Positions 1 through 8,300 of a stretch of 14,029 bases of DNA are shown in pieces. The stretch covers positions 1-14,029 of the forward strand of contig CAJVPJ010000962.1 of NCBI GenBank assembly GCA_910592205.1, given 5' to 3'. The position numbers and the translations under genes are program-made. The notes below the pieces were generated by a model, which was not told where the DNA came from, made no database searches, and saw nothing but the letters and a program-made list of their open reading frames with translations. Numbering within the stretch: position 1 is the first letter of the stretch; each line of letters starts with the position of its first letter. This DNA is from Paraglomus occultum (taxonomy: Eukaryota > Glomeromycota > Glomeromycetes > Paraglomerales > Paraglomeraceae).

Positions 1-402
1 ATAACGGTTCTAACGTCTCCTAATGTCTCATTACCGACGTAAACGAATGTATAAACAGCATGTAAGCATGATCGTAATTCAATCACCGAACGCTCTAACT
101 GCATGTGTTTTCAATGACTATTCCAGCCTCGTCTGAAGTAACAAATAAAGAGTTTCAACATACCAATAACGCTAAATTTTATGTATTAAAACTGTAAAGC
201 TGTTTAAAACTGAGACGTAACTTCGTCTTTCGAAACAAGCGAGTTTCAATTACAAGGACGGATGTATCACATGACCCTTTTTGTATAACAGTGGTGTTCG
301 GTCTTTCGGGAGAGAAAAAATTCGCGGAGACCGGAACCACATGATATCCATGTGTGGCACCAATACTGATTGTGGCACCTGCTGTGTGGCATAAACTACT
401 CC
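1..402. other. AT-rich intergenic DNA, no gene seen
   Basis: No reading frame here looks like a protein. The part at about 340-392 is locally repetitive, with TGTGTGGCA twice and TTGTGGCACC once within about 50 bases. This suggests degraded tandem sequence leading into the minisatellite that follows. Confidence 0.5.
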
Positions 403-489
403 GCTTTAGCCTACCCCCATAAGGAGGCAATAGCTTTAGCCTACCCCATAAGGAGGCAATAGCTTTAGCCTACCCATAAGGAGGCAATA
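403..489. repeat. Three-copy minisatellite, 30/29/28-bp units
   Basis: Three head-to-tail units of GCTTTAGCCTA, a C run, then ATAAGGAGGCAATA occupy 403-432, 433-461 and 462-489. The units are otherwise identical by eye. They differ only in the C run, which is 5, 4 and 3 bases in order. Near identity points to recent expansion, with slippage confined to the C run. No gene contains it. Confidence 0.9.
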
Positions 490-549
490 GCACATTACAC
501 CACATGCAAGTGAACAAGAGTAAAGGTCATTCTGCTTTCAGACAGCTCT

Positions 550-616
550 GATATTATTTGCATAGTCCTACTTCGGTAGAGACATTTATTAAAATTGGAA
601 CGATATTATTTGCATA
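550..616. repeat. 15-bp direct repeat around a UUCG hairpin
   Basis: GATATTATTTGCATA occurs at 550-564 and again at 602-616, separated by 37 bases. The spacer contains CTACTTCGGTAG, a 4-bp stem closed by a canonical C(UUCG)G loop. It could be a short tandem duplication or the flanks of a small insertion. Nothing further can be concluded from the sequence. Confidence 0.6.
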
Positions 617-703
617 ATACAGAGAATTGGCTTTAGTGCCGACTCTTTCTGTGTGGCGGGGGCTAGCCACTCCACTCAAAGTAAAGTTACAAATTAAAAT
701 ACA

Positions 704-781
704 CAGTGAAATCCGCTTTAACGAAGGTCTCCGTTCCGCCAAAAAAACTTCGCTAACAGCAGACTATTCGTTAAAGCGGAT
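704..781. mobile_element. pogo/Tigger-type transposon terminus with nested inverted repeat
   Basis: CAGTGAAATCCGCTTTAACGAA starts at 704. A perfect 15-bp inverted repeat follows: ATCCGCTTTAACGAA at 711-725 and its reverse complement at 767-781. The inner arms also pair imperfectly. Termini of the form CAGTNNAANCC...TTAACGAA with an internal inverted copy are typical of pogo/Tigger elements in the Tc1/mariner superfamily (family knowledge). Further TTCGTTA and TTCGTCA motifs recur at about 825-850, as subterminal repeats would. A TA lies two bases outside the CAGTG, as expected for a TA target. I do not find the opposite terminus in the window, so this is a solo end, a MITE or a truncated copy. 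Confidence 0.5.
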
Positions 782-869
782 GTCTATCTTTATATACATA
801 TGAATGAATTAGTTCCATAAATATCTTCGTTATAAGACCATCTTCGTCAAACCAGACGTTTGTTAATGC

Positions 870-1397
870 GAATTTAACTAACCATAGTACCAGTGACGGT
901 ATTATATGGGATTATATGTATATAAATTATAGACAAAAACTTCATATATGCGTATTAAGAATCACTGTTTAAAAAACTAATTTAATAATGTGGCTATCTT
1001 ATATTCGCACAAAGCTTTTCGTCTCAACGGCCTACGTTTTTTGACTTTATTCCTTGCCATTTATAAATTTACTGTATATGACTGTTGGTCGAGCTTTAGC
1101 TTTCCAGTCTCAAATTTTACTTTTTTTACCCATCTGTTAGTACTTCCAAATTTCGTGTAATTGATAATAAATTTACCACAACGAGAAAACTTCTAACAAA
1201 CACTTAATACTTGCGCGAATAATAACCATAATCTGTTTTTTTTTAACCATGGCGTATGTAAGTTTATTATTGTCGGGCGAGACCGTTTAGTTCTACCAAA
1301 ATTATGTACGTTGACCACAGGATCAAACATTATAGTGAATTATTAGCAATATCCAATGGCGAATTTGTCCGAACATTTCAACGCCAACGCGCTAACA
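870..1397. other. Intergenic AT-rich DNA, possibly inside a decayed transposon
   Basis: No intact gene is visible. The stretch holds the small minus-strand basic frame at 977-1060, listed separately. It also holds one isolated TTGTCGGG motif at about 1270, like those in the palindromic elements at 2661 and 8301. The rest is low-complexity A/T-rich sequence. Confidence 0.4.
977..1060 (-). pseudogene. Possible remnant of a pogo/Tigger transposase N-terminus
   Basis: A 27-codon minus-strand frame starts MARNKVKKRRPLRRKALCEY and ends at a TAG at 977-979. A basic leader followed by R-K-x-x-x-C-E-Y-K resembles the start of CENP-B/Tigger-type DNA-binding domains. It lies about 200 bases from the pogo-like terminus at 704-781. 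The frame is short and no catalytic part follows, so the resemblance could be chance. Confidence 0.2.
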
Positions 1398-1749
1398 CTA
1401 TAGTAAGAAGAAATTTCTTTTTTACTTTGTTGCGTATATTGGGGTAACCAAAGATAAAAAACACCGGACGCTGCTAAAGTTAGTTCTAACATACATGCAA
1501 GACATATAGACGTCAATAAAGAAAGCCTTGTTTAAGATATGTAGAAAGTATTTTGGATATGATAATGATGTTGAAAAATGTGAAAGTAAGAGGGCTCCAC
1601 TTTTGGAGATCACTATTGTGTATCAAAAATTACATGTATATAAGAACATGAAATAAATCTGTTTATCACCCTTTTAGACATCAGAAACCAAACTATTAAA
1701 GACACCTTCCACCGCTCCTAAGACTAAGATAAGAATTTTGGTAACCTGA
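1398..1749 (+). repeat. Dispersed repeat, copy 1
   Basis: This segment is a diverged copy of 3885-4424 in the same orientation. Both begin CTATAGTAAGAAG and both end GGTAACCTGA. Shared blocks include AACCAAAGAT/AGCCAAAGAT, ACGTCAATAA, TTTAAGATATGT, GATGATGTT-type runs, and CACTATTGTGTATCAAAAA followed by ACATGTATATA. This copy lacks about 216 bases found in copy 2 (at 1520-1521 here, 3988-4203 there). Neither strand keeps a convincing protein frame. I do not recognise the family. The strand given is arbitrary. Confidence 0.8.
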
Positions 1750-2660
1750 CCCAACCCCGGATGAGCATTAAAATGTTCGACAACGACAATTGACGAGCGA
1801 TATTCATTTATCCCAAGTTTAGTTAATAAAAAACTGTTAGAATAATCTAGTCGTTGTTATTTATACTCCACCGTCAAGTTCTTCTGACGATTGAGTTAAA
1901 TCAAATGTAGATCAGGGCAAAAATATTGCTTTGAAAAAAATTACCAAAATCCATCAAGTCTTTCTTGTAATATTTATCGAAGATAGTACAGTTACACCGC
2001 AAAAAACATCCGAAAAGAAAAGGCTATGAGTAGGGAAAATTACAACCAAATGGCGTAAAGTATTAGTACTATATCGGTTACGGAACAAAAAAACCAACTT
2101 TTATAAATTTAAATAAACTTTCTAAAACACATAAACAAGTCTACACGAAAAGGGAATGCTACTGGTGCATATTCAGCGGACGAGAAGACGGTTAGTTATA
2201 TATAGTATGATAATTGGTCGTTTAGCAATATTATCAAAATTAGTCAAGAATTTGGACTGAAAGTTGTTGGTAACAACCATTTTTTTGGAGCAAAATTCTT
2301 GTAGGGTTGAATTTTGAGTATAAGGCTTACGTAGTATGGGGGTCTGATATGATTATTTTAAACGTTATTACAATAATCTGCAAATCTGTTAGCTACGCGC
2401 CGGAGACTGTGGCAATGCAAGCTTTAACACGGACGCACGTTGTTTTTTTTACGACATATATTTGTAGAAACTTACATCTGTGTTCAGAGACATTGAAAAG
2501 TCGACTGGCCTACCCACAGATCGAGCGTATGTGTCGTATATGTTCTGTGGATTTGGCCCATTTCGGGATTGTCACTATTTGCTCCATCTTATCACATAAA
2601 ATGTATTGTGTCGACGTCATCCAAATGTAATTTATTGGTGTGGGGGACTATTGTAATGTG
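1750..2660. other. Intergenic region, no supported gene
   Basis: A 44-codon plus-strand stretch around 1895-2030 (GKNIALKKITKIHQVFLV...) has protein-like composition but no start, context or recognised motif. A 107-codon open frame at 2307-2630 has only a TTG start and no recognisable similarity. The overlapping minus strand is equally ambiguous. I regard none of these as supported genes. Confidence 0.4.
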
Positions 2661-2870
2661 ATAATCCCGAATCCCGACACCTCACTTCCCCGACAACCAC
2701 TTCCCCGACAGTTCGTTTCCCCGACAGTTTATTTCCCCGACAATTATTTCCGACAATTCCATGCTGGATTGTCTTAGTGCCGAAATATTTATTGCCAGGG
2801 AAATGAACTGGCGGGGAATTTGTCGGGGAAATGAACTAGACCTCCCGAAACGGGCCAATCCCAGAACATA
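2661..2870. repeat. Palindromic element with periodic TTCCCCGACA motifs
   Basis: The left half carries five motifs of the form TTCCCCGACA (the last is TTCCGACA), starting at 2686, 2701, 2717, 2733 and 2748, so spaced 15, 16, 16 and 15 bases. After a spacer of about 35 bases the right half carries inverted versions: GCCAGGGAAATGAAC near 2794, GGCGGGGAA at 2810 and TTGTCGGGGAA at 2820-2830. The whole can fold into a long imperfect hairpin. The mixed 15/16 spacing breaks any reading frame, so this is DNA structure rather than a repetitive protein. A related element lies at 8301-8440. It may be a MITE-like element or a protein-binding array; no encoded product is seen. Confidence 0.8.
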
Positions 2871-3210
2871 TATATTGTATAATTCCGCCGCCAAAGTACC
2901 CGAGATCTCTTATCTCCGATCATTATCGTAAATTGTCGTACTGTAACAACAATAATAACCAAACACTTTCTATTGATATTTCTGTTGTATTACTGTATTG
3001 GTGCTACCGTATTAAATGACATATAAATGTTCAATTATTATTATATACTATGAGCACATGATTGCCTTTCCTTTTCAATGGTTTGGATGTGATAAAAAAA
3101 ATATGATTGGCAATGTACTTCTATTGTTTTAACCACATTTACAGAACAGAATCGAAAGTCTGACCAAGAATTTTGGAATTGTTTAAAATACCCGACTTGA
3201 TAGTGTATGA
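2871..3210. other. AT-rich intergenic DNA, nothing recognised
   Basis: This stretch has no open frame of note, no repeat beyond simple A/T runs, and no obvious promoter. Confidence 0.5.
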
Positions 3211-3447
3211 ACTAAACTGAAGCGTTTGTATAAGATATTGGAAAGAACGCTATTACACCCTGACAAGCCTTCTACTCTTCAAGTCCAGTGGCGTTCTTAT
3301 TGTCGAAATCATAAACCAGACCCTAGATGATGGTTCAAAGTTGTAAAGCATGTCCGTATCTACGTTAACGAAAAGACTACAGATTATGATCCAAGGAAGT
3401 CTTCGCTCTTTCATGTGGCTTCGCTAGTTTCTTTGCCGGATCGATAG
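3211..3447 (+). pseudogene. Fossil reading frame of an unrecognised protein
   Basis: One plus-strand frame reads like real protein for about 79 codons. It is interrupted by a TGA at 3328-3330 and closed by a TAG at 3445-3447. Recognisable runs are LERTLLHPDKPSTLQVQWRS, YCRNHKPDPR, WFKVVKHVRIYVNEKTTDYD and PRKSSLFHVASLVSLPDR. It is rich in charged and aromatic residues and differs from the surrounding A/T noise, including the local GC content. There is no start codon or upstream TATA, so it is an internal fragment of a dead gene, probably transposon-derived because it sits among decayed repeats. I cannot name the family. A cysteine-rich frame follows at 3533-3694 in another phase and may be a continuation. 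Confidence 0.45.
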
Positions 3448-3532
3448 AAAGCGCATGCTCATTTCGTGTCATTGTTTATCAGCGTTAGAATTTAGCTTTC
3501 GAAGTAATGTAATTACTTGACAATTTACATGA

Positions 3533-3694
3533 TCGCTTATCATCATTATCATTGAATATGTCCTTGTGACCGTACTGACATCCCTTAATAAATGTTGCAC
3601 AATTGATCTGCACGTCAGTTTCGCATTTACATGTCGGGCAAACGTACGTTCAGTTTGTAAAGCCAACTCTTGTACACTATGCAAGCGGTGGTAA
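3533..3694 (+). other. Short cysteine-rich open stretch
   Basis: Frame 2 is open for about 53 codons. Its second half is cysteine-rich (NKCC, TCR, VCKANSCTLCKRW), ending with a CxxC pair just before the stop. It follows the fossil frame at 3211-3447 but in a shifted phase. It could be the cysteine-rich tail of the same dead protein. It could also be chance, since the opposite strand is open for 71 codons as well. Confidence 0.2.
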
Positions 3695-3884
3695 GGATCG
3701 TTGGCTGCCTCATTATTAATATACGAGACTGTCTTGTGTCATAATCGGTGGACGACAAGCATCCGTAGAACTAACAAAAACTATTGCGCTGATTGTTTCC
3801 AATCTTACAACATTCCTCGTGACAATTGTTTATTCGATTAGTCATGTGGTACCGCCGCAAAGTTCCGAAGTAACCCCCCCCTTT

Positions 3885-4424
3885 CTATAGTAAGAAGAGG
3901 GCTTTGTTGTGTATAACACTAATTGGGTTAGCCAAAGATGAAAAATACCGGACACTTGATTTTAACGTACATGCGCAACGTCAATAAGGACTTCCCATCC
4001 CATTGTGCTCCGGAAATCAAAAGACTCTGTCGATTGATCAAACTCATGTAGTACATAATGATGAATAAACGTTCCATATGGCATGAAAAGGAAAACTTTT
4101 TGGAAACTCAAGCCGAGACGAGGCAAGAATATTGGAATCAAGTGGTTTTGCCACACTTACACATTGACTATACTCGCAAATGCGAAATCATTCGTCTTGG
4201 CTAAAAGTCTTATTTAAGATATGTGGAAAGTATTTAGATATGATGATGATGTTAAAAGATGTGGAAGTAAGGGGGCTTTACTTGGAGGTCACTATTGTGT
4301 ATCAAAAAACACATGTATATAGAAACATGGAATAAATGCAAATGATCTGTCTATCACCTTTTTAAACATCATAAACCAAACCATTAAAGAAGCCAGGAAA
4401 AAGAAAAATATTCTGGTAACCTGA
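3885..4424 (+). repeat. Dispersed repeat, copy 2 (longer form)
   Basis: This is the second copy of the repeat at 1398-1749, in direct orientation about 2.5 kb away. It carries 216 bases at 3988-4203 that copy 1 lacks. Because the flanking blocks are conserved on both sides, either copy 1 suffered a clean internal deletion or copy 2 gained an insertion. A run of eight C (3874-3881) lies just before its left edge. The extra segment has short open frames on both strands but no recognised protein. Substitutions and indels throughout suggest that the two copies separated long ago. Confidence 0.8.
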
Positions 4425-4860
4425 TGCAGTGAAAACGATAAATCAATCCAATGCACCAGATAAAATGGCAATCCCAGAACATAAATAATAAGACACAATT
4501 GTGAACTGCATAAATATCATATATGTCACTAAAGCAAGCGGGCGATGAAGGAGTTGGGGGGGGGGTCAGCTATTTCACAACATTACTCGTCACCGCTCTT
4601 ATTCATGAGAACTAAGATGCAAAAGCGAGTTTTTACGATTGATTCTTTACTTTATGTTCTTACTTTTGGAGGCGCTTGTTCCATTCTTTGAACAATACTA
4701 AGTGTATCGTTGCACGCAACGATCAATTTCCATACAGATGAATTTTCCCACTATGTTTGTAACACCGCCGCTACAACTAAACATCATGCGTCAGGCCAGA
4801 GTCGAAAAAAAAACCTGTCAGAAATACGCTCGTGATAAGATATTTGTTACACCAATCGAA
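4425..4860. other. Upstream intergenic region of the F-box-like gene
   Basis: No gene is visible. It contains CAATCCCAGAACATA at 4469-4483, identical to the right edge of the palindromic element at 2856-2870, and a run of ten G at 4556-4565. The last part presumably includes the promoter of the gene at 4903. Confidence 0.5.
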
Positions 4861-4861
4861 A

Positions 4862-4868
4862 TATAAAA
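4862..4868 (+). promoter_or_regulatory. TATA box of the F-box-like gene
   Basis: TATAAAA lies 35 bases before the ATG at 4903. At the usual TATA-to-start-site distance the transcript leader would be very short, about 10 bases. It supports the ATG at 4903 over alternatives further upstream. Confidence 0.5.
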
Positions 4869-4902
4869 AGAGCTGTTATTGCTGGACAACATTTACAATT
4901 CG

Positions 4903-6135
4903 ATGTCCGATCACACAGGTATGGATAATGATAATAAGTCAAGTTCTAAATTAGAGCATAAAATTTCTCTAACCGACGCTTTTGAATTAATAGCGCCGCC
5001 TGCCGCGTCATCAATTGACAATGGCTCCTGTTATTTAGCGTTAGGGACATTAGCGCTAGAGCTCATAGTAGAAATTATTCTTTACTTGAACAATCCAGCC
5101 AACCTCGCTCTATGTTCACGTGATTGGAACAGTATCGTGAATTTACCTTTTACGAAAGCCAAGTGGTTGATCGGCAGACATGGAAGAACTCATGCATTAT
5201 TTCACGCAGTCAGAATGGGCTCACCGTTCATTAACATTAATGTTGTTGAATGTCTAATTGCGCAAAACGCGCACATAAGTCGATACTTTATCCAAAGACT
5301 GGTAGCAGGGTTTGGGGAGTACGATAAGAAACTTATTAAACTCAAACTAAAGTATAGCAACACAGACTTTCCCCACCCATTTCCGGCTCAGGAGAAAACC
5401 CGTAATTCGTGGGCAAGCAATCTTCCCGTTGATGTTTATTCCCGGCTTCTGGACGAGGGTTATGACCGATTCGATAGGGAGGGAAATAAAGTTTTAGTTC
5501 GTGGAAATGATATGGAGAAACTTTATTACCTATCGGGCGGACCGCTCGAAAGCAGACAGTCTATAGATGAAATTGATGAAAACATGGAGGAAATTAAAGA
5601 ATTGATTCAAATATATAAATTTGTGCCATTTCCTCCCAAGCCGGGAGTCGGAAATCCATATTTTCCCAGCGATTTGTCCGACGGTTACACTGACGTCTTG
5701 AAATGGAACATTATCGCACGGCCTATACAGTTTCGTCTTGAATTGGTTAGCCTCTGGAAAGAAAATGGATACCACGAAGTAGTGACCGATACAAATGACA
5801 TTGTCATACGAGGTTCGCTGTTGTTTCTTTATCGAAATGAATATCAAGATGATTTACCCGAGTTACAGCAAGTGGTTGAGAGACTAAACGAGCTACAGTC
5901 GAATGGTTTCGAATTGACGGATAAGCTTATCGGAGATGCGTTCATATTATTTGAGCGCAGCCTAAACTATACCGTTATAGGCGATACACTCATCGAAGCT
6001 TTTGCTACGGTTCGTAACAAGCGTAGGGAGGACATTCTTCTTATTTGTCTGATAGAGCTGTTGCGTCCGGAAAGACAAGTTGGACAATATGATTCGCTTG
6101 ATTTTATAATTAGTCGTTATTTATGGGCATTTTGA
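4903..6135 (+). CDS. F-box-like domain protein, intronless, 410 aa
   Basis: This is an uninterrupted 410-residue frame with no sign of introns and with higher GC than its flanks. The N-terminus is polar (about residues 1-40). Residues about 46-90 look like an F-box: LALGTLALELIVEIILYL, then NPANLALCSRDWNSI, fitting the pattern LPxELLxxILxxL...CxxW. F-box domains bind Skp1 in SCF ubiquitin ligases (family knowledge). Directly after it comes AKWLIGRHGRTHALFHAV, a block I recall from a large family in Mucoromycota and Glomeromycotina. The remaining 300 residues contain SRYFIQRL, WASNLPVDVYSRLLDEGY, KFVPFPPKPG and ICLIELLRPERQ. They look helical, like a degenerate ankyrin-type array, with no catalytic motif seen. 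I chose ATG 4903 because the in-frame codons before it are TTG and CTG; a second ATG lies at 4921. A role in substrate recruitment to ubiquitin ligase is inference. Confidence 0.85.
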   Translation: MSDHTGMDNDNKSSSKLEHKISLTDAFELIAPPAASSIDNGSCYLALGTLALELIVEIILYLNNPANLALCSRDWNSIVNLPFTKAKWLIGRHGRTHALFHAVRMGSPFININVVECLIAQNAHISRYFIQRLVAGFGEYDKKLIKLKLKYSNTDFPHPFPAQEKTRNSWASNLPVDVYSRLLDEGYDRFDREGNKVLVRGNDMEKLYYLSGGPLESRQSIDEIDENMEEIKELIQIYKFVPFPPKPGVGNPYFPSDLSDGYTDVLKWNIIARPIQFRLELVSLWKENGYHEVVTDTNDIVIRGSLLFLYRNEYQDDLPELQQVVERLNELQSNGFELTDKLIGDAFILFERSLNYTVIGDTLIEAFATVRNKRREDILLICLIELLRPERQVGQYDSLDFIISRYLWAF

Positions 6136-6228
6136 TATGTAGAAACTTTCGTTAAATTTAGCCGTTACGTATCTGTTAATATGTATAATGTATTTGATAG
6201 AATTATGGCAACAATTAAGGATGGTTTT

Positions 6229-6234
6229 AATAAA
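6229..6234 (+). terminator. Polyadenylation signal of the F-box-like gene
   Basis: A canonical AATAAA lies about 94 bases after the stop codon at 6133-6135, within T-rich sequence. It is the first exact match after the gene. Confidence 0.45.
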
Positions 6235-6235
6235 C

Positions 6236-7258
6236 ATTTCACTTGTAACTGATAAATAGTGTGCGAGCATACAATTTTTAATGGAAAACAAAGTTTTAAA
6301 ATTCGAACAAACGGTCAGTCTTGATAAGTCAGCTGGCCAACTTACTAATTTTATTATTACAGTGGGAGTTTATTCCGTATCTTAAAACGTTAATAATAGG
6401 GAAAAAACGAAGTTACAAACTATTGACTTTATTTAGAATTGCGGGGTTGATATGCGTATGTACTTTTTAAATTGATTAAAAAAATTCTTTGGAAAATGTC
6501 GTTTTGGGGTAACACCAAGCAAAATTGTTTCGAGATATATATAATATATATATATCGGTAAATTAGTACTGTGCATCTTTAGATCACAAATCAATTGACT
6601 TATCGAGTTTATATCGTGATTAACGTATCCAAAGTCCTTGTTTGAATACAAAGGCACGATTTCAACTTACAAATTTCTAAAAAAATTTGACGCAGTTAAC
6701 TTTCTAAATTAAAAAACTCGGCATAAAGTGAATCAAGAAGGGCTAATGTCATTTATCTTGTTATCCAGCTTACGAGAGCGCATATGCCAATTTTGACTTT
6801 AAAATTTAGCAGTAAGTTCAGTTAATCTTAAGAGGCTTTCTCCTTCCGTTAATAGTTTTCTTTCTAACTTGCTTTCCTGTCAATGCTAATTATAATTTTT
6901 GACTTAGTCGGTAGGATTTTTAACAAATTAGTTATTGAGACTTTTATTTATCATTTAGAACGTCGGAAAAACTTAGACATTAAGAATAACTGTTAGATAC
7001 TAAAGTGCATATGTTGTATCACTTTACAAACTTAATAAACCCACCAATTTAACTTTGTCAACAACGTTTATGCTGCTTTTGAAGTGTATTTGATTCATAT
7101 TTGAAATCTCAAAAATTCAGTCAATGTAAAATTTTCAAGCCTCAGTATCTTACTTATTTATTACAATTAAACAATAACGCCATTTTCTCGCAAAAACTTA
7201 CTTTGAGCTTTGTATGTGTCCTCACAAGAAGCGTCTCTGTGTCCCATTATACATTATG
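6236..7258. other. Intergenic region, no supported gene
   Basis: This is about 1 kb of A/T-rich DNA. It contains an AT-dinucleotide tract at about 6535-6555. A minus-strand open frame (6433-6657) and a plus-strand frame with a TTG start (7101-7349) show no recognisable protein features and look like chance. Confidence 0.5.
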
Positions 7259-7803
7259 GAAGAAAAAACTTGCCCGCCGTAATTTTGTAATCTTTATTCC
7301 TTTAAATTTTGTAATAGCGTCTGGAATATATCCCACTCCCCAACCATAAATGCCGCAAGTTATCAAGATTTTTAGGTTACCCGTTTCGGTTGCTGTTTCT
7401 CTACGTTTCTCTTAATTAATAATTTTCTATAAGTTTTCTATTACCATGAGGTTGGGTCTGGACTATTAGATGGCCAGCCAATGACCTCAGGCATGTTGCT
7501 TGAAGAAATTTTGAAGCAACACGACTAGTGTGCATTAGAATTATTGTCTTGTTAAAGCGCCAGACATATTCCAACATTTGTGAATCTCCAGTAAGTGTTT
7601 CGACGTAATATGGACCAGCCATTATTTGCTAAAAGCAAAAAAAAAGGTTGTCTTTTTCTGCATGCACCACAATTTACCTCAGGCAAATATTTTTACACGT
7701 TTTTGGAATGGGGTAAATCGTTGGCCGTGAGCCTTTATACTATTGTGTAATGGTATTTTTGAATAACGGGAGAGCTGGTGCATCAGAAAAATGTGTTGTT
7801 TTC
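7259..7803 (-). pseudogene. Tc1/mariner transposase, heavily decayed fragment
   Basis: Read on the minus strand through several frameshifts, this gives the Tc1/mariner catalytic order. FSDAPALPLFKNT matches the first-Asp FSDES block (the Glu has become Ala). HGQRFTPFQKRVKIF follows, then MAGPYYVETL and HTSRVASKFLQAT, the tail of the second-Asp block DNDPKHTS. The bases for DNDPK appear deleted, leaving MHTS. GWPSNSPDP matches WPxxSPDLNPxE, followed by a degraded LIENY in place of PIENLW. RNVEKQQPKR and LAAFMVGEWDIFQTLLQN match the usual C-terminal helices, and YGGQVFSS sits at the normal end. The catalytic triad is destroyed and the N-terminal DNA-binding half is missing. Flanking inverted repeats were not found. 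The longest clean frame is 7416-7622. Confidence 0.8.
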
Positions 7804-8300
7804 AGTTGCCATTAAGACGAACATAAGTTTATTCTACCCGCGTTTTCCTTGTGTGCGTAGGAGTAGCTAAGGTCACAGTTATTCAAATGCTTTGAAATAA
7901 TTCTACAAGACACATTAAGCCATTTTCTGTTACCTTTGCTTCTAATTTCGAGTTAATATAGTGGAATCCGTCTCAAATATTGGGCAAAGGCAGCCACTAC
8001 GTTCAATATTTCTCTAGTTTGTTACTTGTAATATTTGACAGTCCGAAGTAAAATGTTTGTAATTTTATAAATTACTTTAGGAGATACCTCGGAACGTGGT
8101 TTTTATTTTGTTATTAACAAAACAATTCAAGGCAAAATATGCTAAACAGTGTGCTACAAAGTGATATTTATAACATTTTGTTTATTTTGTTTATTATTAT
8201 GCGGCACTTGTTAAGTTTGGAAACTATACGACATTTTATTCGCGTATATAGAAAGGGAGTTATTCTCCCATACTGTACATTTATCTTTAAAATTTGGGGG
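7804..8300. other. Intergenic region flanking the dead transposase
   Basis: No gene is seen. AGTGGAATCCG at about 7960 resembles the start of the pogo-like terminus at 704, but its orientation does not fit the transposase next door and no partner was found. GGGAGTTATTCTCCC at about 8255-8270 can form a small hairpin. Confidence 0.4.

Noticed and set aside
2307-2630. 107-codon plus-strand open frame
   Set aside because: It starts at TTG, has no recognised motif or promoter, and the opposite strand is about equally open.
2661-2870. CRISPR array or repetitive protein
   Set aside because: Units are only 15-16 bases with no unique spacers, half of them are inverted, and the spacing breaks the reading frame.
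5530-5847. 105-codon minus-strand open frame inside the F-box-like gene
   Set aside because: It is a shadow of the intact plus-strand gene, with no promoter or features of its own.
7957-7970. Second pogo-like terminus (AGTGGAATCCG)
   Set aside because: The similarity covers only about 11 bases, lacks the TTAACGAA part and has no partner repeat.
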